Positions 16,166 through 20,794 of a stretch of DNA of 20,794 bases are shown in pieces; positions within the stretch are counted from its first letter, which is position 1; each line of letters starts with the position of its first letter. The position numbers and the translations under genes were made by a program. The stretch spans positions 1-20,794 of the forward strand of contig JAWLFY010000086.1 in NCBI GenBank assembly GCA_041685355.1, read 5' to 3'. The notes beneath the pieces are model-generated. The model saw only the letters and a program-made list of their open reading frames with translations. It ran no database searches and was not told the origin of the DNA. Source of the DNA: JAWLFY01 sp041685355 (GTDB lineage Bacteria > Planctomycetota > Planctomycetia > Pirellulales > Pirellulaceae).

Positions 16166-16756
16166 ATGGGTTCGCGGTCGAACGGTTCGCGGACGAATAG
16201 TTCGCGGTTGAACAAGTCTTGGGGCGGAAAGTGGTCTCGCGGCGAAACGTGGCGTGCCGCGGTGACCGCCGGAGCCTGTGTCGTCGCGGTATCGCTGGCG
16301 ACCGGGCCGCTCGCGATCGCCCAAGCACCCGGCGGAGCGGAAGCGGTTAACGCGGGTCTCGCCGATTCGGACGCGGTCGAACCGGGTCCGATCGCGCGGA
16401 CCGTCGGGGCGATGAACCCGGCCAATTGGAATTGGCCGTCGTTCAAGCCGCCGCAGTTGAAAATGCCGCAGCTGCTGCCGGCCCGGGAAGACCGCGAGCG
16501 AATCGTCGAGAAGAACGACAGCCTTTGGGACGACGTCGCGACGACGTCCCAGCGGAGCTGGAACAAGACGAAGGAAGTGTTGCACCCCCGAAAACTGAAC
16601 CCGATGACCTGGTGGTCGGCCCCGGACGAACCGTCCCAGCCGGTCGCCCAGAAGTCGCCGGGGTTCTTCGGCTCGCTGTTCGGCCCCGCCGACCAGCCGG
16701 AGGAACGCGTCGCCGACGTGACGGACTTCCTCGGCCAAGACCGCCCCGACCGCTGA
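16166..16756 (+). CDS. Small secreted planctomycete-type protein of unknown function
   Basis: The 196-residue product has a ribosome site (GGGGAG) 9 bases before its ATG. Residues 1-29 are Ser/Arg/Asn/Gly-rich, partly encoded by a 15-bp repeat. A signal peptide follows, with core AAVTAGACVVAVSLATGPLAI and cleavage near AQA. The mature part contains NPANWNWPSFKPPQLKMP (84-101), then a short helical segment with REDRERIVEKNDSLWDDV and SQRSWNKTKEVLHPRKLNP, and ends in DVTDFLGQDRPDR. I recognise this Trp/Pro/Lys pattern as planctomycete-type but know no function. The stop codon (TGA at 16754) lies inside the first unit of an 18-bp minisatellite. A different C-terminus is therefore possible if the assembly is wrong there. 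Confidence 0.75.
   Translation: MGSRSNGSRTNSSRLNKSWGGKWSRGETWRAAVTAGACVVAVSLATGPLAIAQAPGGAEAVNAGLADSDAVEPGPIARTVGAMNPANWNWPSFKPPQLKMPQLLPAREDRERIVEKNDSLWDDVATTSQRSWNKTKEVLHPRKLNPMTWWSAPDEPSQPVAQKSPGFFGSLFGPADQPEERVADVTDFLGQDRPDR
16171..16215 (+). repeat. 15-bp tandem repeat, 3 degenerate copies, in coding sequence
   Basis: TTCGCGGTCGAACGG, TTCGCGGACGAATAG and TTCGCGGTTGAACAA lie head to tail and encode SRSNG, SRTNS and SRLNK at the start of the secreted protein, ahead of its hydrophobic signal core. Confidence 0.85.
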
Positions 16757-16985
16757 GTACGCCCCGACCGCNNNNNNNNNNNNNNNNNNNNNNNNNNNNN
16801 NNNNNNNNNNNNNNNNNNNNNNNNNNNNNNNNNNNNNNNNNNNNNNNNNNNNNNNNNNNNNNNNNNNNNNNCGCCCCGACCGCTGAGTACGCCCCGACCG
16901 CGGAGCTCGGCCCGACCGCGGAGACCGCGCCGACCGCTGAGTTACGCCCGACCGCTGGGTGCGGCCGGACCGCTGACTTGTCCCG
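16748..16985 (+). repeat. 18-bp minisatellite interrupted by an assembly gap
   Basis: The unit GACCGCTGAGTACGCCCC occurs at 16748-16765, begins again at 16766, and after the gap is seen six times from 16878 to 16985 with growing divergence. The two units next to the gap are identical on both sides. The real copy number is unknown because the N-run hides the middle. After the gap one frame is open as a hexapeptide series (A/G-P-T-A-E-x). The same DNA also reads open on the minus strand. I treat it as non-coding. Confidence 0.9.
16772..16871. other. Assembly gap (100 N)
   Basis: Exactly 100 ambiguous bases, the conventional placeholder for a gap of unknown size, are placed inside the 18-bp minisatellite. 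Reading frame and distance across it cannot be trusted. Together with the flanking repeat, it makes up most of the gene-free stretch 16757-17066. The remaining 81 bases before the next gene show only an AAGG at 17055-17058. Confidence 0.95.
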
Positions 16986-17066
16986 GCGGGATTCGCGAGG
17001 GATGATCAGGAGAGACGTGTCCGACGCGGACGCGTCCCCGGATGCCTCTCCCTCAAGGCCCCTGTC

Positions 17067-18368
17067 ATGGCGATTCCCCCCTGGACCGTCGAACTGCTCC
17101 GCCGCGGGCTCGTCGATGTCGCCAACAAGGCGGGCGAGCCGGCCACGCTTCGCCGACTCAAAGAACAAGCCTCGGGGATCCTTCAAGACCTTCCCGAATC
17201 GGCCGCGCGGGGGATCCAACGCGTGATCCAAACCGCCGAATCGGGGAAGGAGTCGGTCCAGCGTTGGAGCCGCCGCCATACCTCGTTAGCGGTCCCGCTG
17301 ATCAACGCGAGCGGCGTCCTCTATCACCCGATGGGGACCGGCGTCCCGATCGACCAGCGGGTCCTCGAGGTCGGCCAGGAAGTGCTCCGCGGTGATGTCG
17401 TCCTCGGCGCGGGGATGGCCGATCGGATCACCCGACGCCTGCAACGCTCTCTCGCCGATCATGCCCTCGCGGACCACGAGGGGATCTCGGTCGCGATCGC
17501 CGCCAGCTTCCCCGCCGCGCTTTCCGCGGTCTCGCTCCTCGGCACCCGTCGCACCCTCGTCGTCCACCGCCGACACGCGGTCCGTCTCGACGGCGGGGTC
17601 CCGCTCCCCGAAGCGTTCGGCAGTGTCCTCCCGTTGGTGACCGAAGTCGGCGGGTGCGACCGGGTTGATCCGGAAGATTTCCAAGGGCTCGAACGCCCCT
17701 GCCTGATTTCGGCCGATGACGGACGAAACGGATTCGAACCGATCGAGCTCCCCGCCGATTCGATCCGTGTTCATGTCCTCCCGGTCGGTGTCCTCACCGA
17801 TTCCCCGAACCGGGTCGTCCCCTCCGCCGAATCGTTGCTTCGCGACGGCGCGGATCTTGTCGTCTTCGCCGGCGACGCGATCGCCGGCGGGCCGCCGTGC
17901 GGGATCATCGTCGGCCGCCACGAAGCGATCGAGACGATCCGCGACTCGGCCTCCTGGCCGGCATTGGAAGCGAGTGTCGCCGTGCACGCGATGGTCGCGG
18001 CCGCGGCCGAACCGCTCGCCGACGGTTCGGGCGGGATCCGCCCGATCGACGCCTTGATCTCCACCTCCGAAGACAACCTACGAGACCGCGCCGAACGGCT
18101 CGCGACCCGGCTCAGCGGGACCGAATCGATCGTCTCCGCCCGTGTCACCGCCGACCCGGCACGGATCACCGAAGCGGGACGATGGCGAATTCCGTCGCGA
18201 CAGCTCGTGCTCACCCACGCGACGCTCGACGCCGAGTCGTGGGCCCGTAAACTCGCCGAAGACCTCCCCGCCGTCGCGGTCACCGCCGCGGAAGGGACGA
18301 TCCGGGTTGACCTCCGCTGGCTCGACCCCGCCCACGACGGCCCCCTCGCCGAATCACTCCTCCGCTAA
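17067..18368 (+). CDS. SelA-like PLP-fold protein lacking the catalytic lysine
   Basis: The 433-residue product matches the L-seryl-tRNA(Sec) selenium transferase (SelA) fold. It has a helical N-terminal part (about 1-70), then VPLINASGVLYHPMGTGVPI (76-95), aligned with SelA's INATG-start of the PLP domain. At 267-284 it has FAGDAIAGGPPCGIIVGR, aligned with the SelA motif SGDKLLGGPQAGIIVG. The lysine that binds PLP in that motif is Ala271 here (codon 17877-17879). The usual asparagine-rich segment after GxEAAL is also replaced (ISVAIAASFPAALSAVSLLG). A catalytic SelA role is therefore unlikely. It may be a structural, binding or otherwise repurposed homologue. No selB, selC or selD is visible. 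Its ATG has a modest AAGG site 8 bases upstream, and the start just precedes a plausible helix. Confidence 0.85.
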   Translation: MAIPPWTVELLRRGLVDVANKAGEPATLRRLKEQASGILQDLPESAARGIQRVIQTAESGKESVQRWSRRHTSLAVPLINASGVLYHPMGTGVPIDQRVLEVGQEVLRGDVVLGAGMADRITRRLQRSLADHALADHEGISVAIAASFPAALSAVSLLGTRRTLVVHRRHAVRLDGGVPLPEAFGSVLPLVTEVGGCDRVDPEDFQGLERPCLISADDGRNGFEPIELPADSIRVHVLPVGVLTDSPNRVVPSAESLLRDGADLVVFAGDAIAGGPPCGIIVGRHEAIETIRDSASWPALEASVAVHAMVAAAAEPLADGSGGIRPIDALISTSEDNLRDRAERLATRLSGTESIVSARVTADPARITEAGRWRIPSRQLVLTHATLDAESWARKLAEDLPAVAVTAAEGTIRVDLRWLDPAHDGPLAESLLR

Positions 18369-18408
18369 CCGGGATGGCTTCAGCCCGATGCGGCGACGGC
18401 GTGTTCGG

Positions 18409-18717
18409 TTATCTCTCGATTCGGTTTAACCGATCGCGCGGGGCGAATCGGCGGATCTCGGCTCGCGTCGCGCGTTCGGTTTCGTGGTCGGCCCGTTCGA
18501 TCGCATCGGCGAGGCGTGCGCGGAGCCGGTCGAGGTGGCGGATCGCGCGGAGCAGCAGCTTTAAATCGGCGCCACACCGACGGCACGCGTCTTGGGGACG
18601 TTGTTTGGCTCGGCACGCGGGACAACGGAAGGGAGCCGGGTCGCCATCGGGTCGCAGGACGGGAGGGTGTCCCGCTGACCGAAGTCCCTCGCCGTCGGGC
18701 GGGGTGTCACTCGACAT
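18409..18717 (-). CDS. Small zinc-ribbon protein overlapping the Hsp70 gene
   Basis: The 102-residue product starts at the ATG at 18717 and overlaps the last 11 bases of the Hsp70 gene, so the two are translationally coupled. It has a disordered, Pro/Gly-rich start, then a four-cysteine zinc-binding motif C32-x2-C35-x9-C45-x2-C48 (CPACRAKQ...CRRCGADL). A charged helix follows (about 52-90, rich in Arg/Ala/Glu/Leu). I cannot name a family. The context suggests a partner or accessory factor for the chaperone. It ends 40 bases from the convergent SelA-like gene. The short stem-like GGCTTCAGCC at about 18375 is too weak to call a terminator. Confidence 0.75.
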   Translation of the reverse strand: MSSDTPPDGEGLRSAGHPPVLRPDGDPAPFRCPACRAKQRPQDACRRCGADLKLLLRAIRHLDRLRARLADAIERADHETERATRAEIRRFAPRDRLNRIER

Positions 18718-20590
18718 AGAACAGCACGTCGTCGAGTTCCTGACTGATCGCCTCGATCTCGTCGTGGTCTTCTTTGGCGATCGCCGCCTCGAGCCTTTGT
18801 CCGAGATCCCGGATTTCCTCCGCGTCTTCCTCGTTCAGGTTCCCGCTAAGCCGCTGGGCCCGTTGCAGCAGTCGGGTCGCCGTCGCCGCCGGGTTGGCGG
18901 GGGCAGCGACGCCGTCGGCTTGGTCGACCCGTCGCCAACCGGCCGCGTCGAGGGTCTCGCCATCGGCCGCGGCCGATTCGTCTCGAGAAAGCGGGGTCCC
19001 GAACGCCGAGCCCACGGCGGGGGCGGCGAGGTCCCGATCGGGTTCGTATCCGCCGCCCTCGTCGGAAGCATCGAACATTTCCCCGAGACGACGTTTGGCA
19101 TCGTCGCGGTCTTCGTCGCGGAACTGCGAGAGGGCGTTGTCGATCCGCAAGTCTTGCTTCTTTCCGGTCGCCGTTTGGATCGCGGTGACGTGCAAGATGC
19201 CGTCGAGATTGAGATCGAAGCGGACATCGATCCGGGTCTTGTCGCCGCCGCCGGCGTCGACATCGACGTTGAATTCGCCGATCTTTCGGTTTCGCGACAG
19301 ATCGCTGTGTTCGCCCTGGTAGACCTTGATCGCGGCGGTCGTCTGTTCGGCGTGCGACTTGTAATAAGACCGGATGTGGGATGCGGGGAGCGGCGCGTTG
19401 CGGTGGATGATCGGCGAGAATTCGAGCATCGGGCCGGCGAAGCCGTACCCGACGACGGCTTCGATACCGAGTGTGTGTCCGGTGACGTCGACGAGGACCG
19501 GCCCGACCGACTGGCCGCCGAACATCGCCCCTTGCATCGCGGCGCCGAGGGCGACGGCAAGGTCGGGGTCGACGGCGCGGCTCGGTTCGAGCGAAAACTC
19601 TTCGCGGAGCCGTTCTTGGATCCTCGGCGTTCGGGTCGTTCCGCCGACGAGGACGAGGTCGTCGATGTCGCTCGGCCGGAGCTTCGCGTCGCGGAGCGCT
19701 TCGTCGACGCATTCGATCGTGCGATCGATCAAGCCGGCGATCAATTCTTCGTATTCGTTGCGGGTCACCGAAGTCTTCAGGTTCAGCGCCGTGCCGTCCC
19801 GCTGGGCGATGAATTCTTCGGCGATGTCGACGCTCGCGTCGGTCGATAATCGGCATTTCGCCTGTTCGCACGCGCGGAGCAGCCGCCAACGGGTACCGGG
19901 GTCCTTGCGGAGATCGACGTCGTGGTCGGTGAGGAAGCCGTCGGCGACATGTTTTGCCAACAGGGCGTCGAAGTCGTCGCCGCCGAGCTGTGTGTCGCCC
20001 TTGCTGCTGAGCACCTCGACGACGCCGGCTTCCATGCGGACGACTGAGACGTCGAAGGTCCCGCCGCCGAAGTCGTAGACGACGATGTGCTGCAACCGGT
20101 CCGAACCGGCGTGGTAGACGAGCGTCGCCGCGGTCGGCTCGTTGATGATCCGTTCGACCTTGAGCCCCGCGAGCTCGCCCGCTTCGCGGGTCGCTTGACG
20201 TTGGTTCTCGTCGAAAAACGCCGGCACGGTGATCACGGCGCGGCTGACCGGTCGGCCGAGCCGGTCGCTGGCCCGATCGCGAAGCCGACGGAGGATCATC
20301 GCGCTGATTTCCGGCGGAGTGAACGACTGGTCGCCGAGCTTCAATTTCTCCATCGACCCCATATGCCGTTTCACCGACGCCCGGGTCCGTTCGGGGAACG
20401 CGGCGAGTTGGTTGCGGGCGATTTCGCCGGTGATCAGCTTCCCTTCGGGATCAAGTCCGACGACGGAGGGCAAGATCTGACCTCCCTCCGGGTCGGTGAG
20501 GACTTCCGGCACACCGTCGATCACCACGGCGACGACGCTGTTGGTTGTCCCCAAGTCGATACCGATGATCGGGTCGTTCGATTCGTTCAT
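18707..20590 (-). CDS. Divergent Hsp70 (DnaK-like) chaperone with unusual lid region
   Basis: This 627-residue Hsp70 has a full nucleotide-binding domain (about 8-358): GIDLGTTNSVVAV, AVITVPAFFDENQRQAT, NEPTAATLVY, VYDFGGGTFDVSVV and LVLVGGTTRTPRIQ. The interdomain linker reads PVLVDV (364-369), followed by TGHTLGIEA where DnaK has TPLSLGIET. The beta substrate-binding part spans about 370-482. The lid is atypical: after LSQFRDEDRDDAKRRLG comes a low-complexity stretch (about 505-565), then one charged helical end (570-627). The acidic, glycine-rich DnaK tail is absent. It is therefore likely a paralogue rather than the housekeeping DnaK, although I cannot exclude that it is the main copy. 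The grpE tail lies 63 bases upstream and a zinc-ribbon gene overlaps the 3' end. The ATG at 20590 has only a weak ribosome site. Confidence 0.93.
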   Translation of the reverse strand: MNESNDPIIGIDLGTTNSVVAVVIDGVPEVLTDPEGGQILPSVVGLDPEGKLITGEIARNQLAAFPERTRASVKRHMGSMEKLKLGDQSFTPPEISAMILRRLRDRASDRLGRPVSRAVITVPAFFDENQRQATREAGELAGLKVERIINEPTAATLVYHAGSDRLQHIVVYDFGGGTFDVSVVRMEAGVVEVLSSKGDTQLGGDDFDALLAKHVADGFLTDHDVDLRKDPGTRWRLLRACEQAKCRLSTDASVDIAEEFIAQRDGTALNLKTSVTRNEYEELIAGLIDRTIECVDEALRDAKLRPSDIDDLVLVGGTTRTPRIQERLREEFSLEPSRAVDPDLAVALGAAMQGAMFGGQSVGPVLVDVTGHTLGIEAVVGYGFAGPMLEFSPIIHRNAPLPASHIRSYYKSHAEQTTAAIKVYQGEHSDLSRNRKIGEFNVDVDAGGGDKTRIDVRFDLNLDGILHVTAIQTATGKKQDLRIDNALSQFRDEDRDDAKRRLGEMFDASDEGGGYEPDRDLAAPAVGSAFGTPLSRDESAAADGETLDAAGWRRVDQADGVAAPANPAATATRLLQRAQRLSGNLNEEDAEEIRDLGQRLEAAIAKEDHDEIEAISQELDDVLFYVE

Positions 20591-20653
20591 GGCTTGAATC
20601 CGTGACGGGCGAGGAAAGTGCGATGGGGAACGGATCGGCCGCGATCGGCCGGA

Positions 20654-20794
20654 TCAGGAGGTTTTCGCGACGCATACCTCGGCGTAGCGAACCAGGTCGC
20701 CACGCCAGCGATACGCGGGCCCGAATTGTCGGAGGACGGTCCCGGGCGGGTGCTCCGACGACTCGAGTGACTCGATGGCGTTCATCGTTCGGCC
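20654..20794 (-). CDS. grpE: C-terminal end of a GrpE-like nucleotide exchange factor (partial)
   Basis: The frame that enters from the right edge codes 46 residues before a TGA at 20656-20654, so only the C-terminus is inside the window. Its residues EHPPGTVLRQFGPAYRWRGD and LVRYAEVCVAKTS match the end of GrpE, where 'PPGTVVEVLxxGYxxxxxVLRPAxVxVAK' forms the beta-wing. Two divergences are visible: Phe-Gly-Pro in the middle and Tyr for the usual Pro after Arg. GrpE releases ADP from DnaK. Its position directly upstream of an Hsp70 gene supports the call. An internal ATG (20785) could start a short ORF, but the GrpE match reaches close to it, so an upstream start is more likely. Confidence 0.65.
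   Translation of the reverse strand, partial: GRTMNAIESLESSEHPPGTVLRQFGPAYRWRGDLVRYAEVCVAKTS

Noticed and set aside
16748..16985. CRISPR array
   Set aside because: Units are contiguous 18-mers without unique spacers, and no cas genes are present.
16426..17226. Plus-strand open frame crossing the N gap, with PTAE-type repeats
   Set aside because: Its first part overlaps the secreted protein gene out of frame, its continuity depends on a placeholder gap, and its end overlaps the SelA-like gene. Composition outside the repeat is Arg/Pro-rich shadow sequence.
16443..17279. Minus-strand open frame across the same gap (SAVGA-type repeats)
   Set aside because: It is open only because 18-bp units lack stops in this frame. 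It is antisense to two better-supported genes.
18369..18408. Terminator between the SelA-like and zinc-ribbon genes
   Set aside because: GGCTTCAGCC gives a 3-bp stem and is not followed by T residues, so the support is too weak.
18374..19849. 491-residue plus-strand open frame
   Set aside because: It is an antisense shadow of the Hsp70 and zinc-ribbon genes, caused by high GC third positions.

Overview
The window is high-GC DNA that looks planctomycetal (Pirellulales or a relative). The evidence is a type II pseudopilin-like DUF1559 protein beside a small lipoprotein, a secreted protein ending in an EF-hand/dockerin-type GDANGDG repeat, a giant exported PQQ-propeller protein with LamG and methyltransferase-like inserts, and several long proteins for which I recognise only planctomycete-type relatives. 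This is inferred from protein families; no rRNA or other taxonomic marker is present.

Layout. (1) 1-3449, minus strand: a likely co-directional group of lipoprotein (3449-2994), DUF1559 pseudopilin-like protein (2906-1803) and a secreted two-module protein (1743 to beyond the left edge). (2) 3450-3953: a 504-base divergent intergenic region with a hexanucleotide microsatellite and an imperfect inverted repeat. (3) 3954-12396, plus strand: a compact five-gene operon. It encodes the PQQ/LamG/methyltransferase-like exported protein, a secreted protein of unknown function with a C-terminal membrane anchor, a MacB/FtsX-type ABC permease, its ATPase and a ureidoglycolate-lyase-fold protein. Every junction is an overlap or a 4-base gap. 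(4) 12508-16118, minus strand: alaS preceded by a DUF2238 membrane protein. (5) 16166-18368, plus strand: a small secreted planctomycete-type protein, an 18-bp minisatellite interrupted by a 100-N assembly gap, and a SelA-fold protein whose PLP lysine position is alanine. (6) 18409-20794, minus strand: the end of grpE, a divergent Hsp70, and a small zinc-ribbon protein overlapping it.

The best candidate for an undescribed system is the five-gene operon. Its three exported or membrane proteins each carry one Cys-x-Cys motif (CSC, CEC, CGC), and its ATPase has an altered Q-loop and signature. That pattern suggests a cell-envelope ABC system working with a large propeller protein, possibly through metal or redox chemistry; this last part is inference. 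The second candidate is the SelA-like protein without its catalytic lysine. The third is the GrpE/Hsp70/zinc-ribbon cluster, whose Hsp70 has an unusual lid. Short tandem repeats with periods divisible by three (6, 15 and 18 bp) recur through the window, in genes, at a stop/start overlap and between genes.
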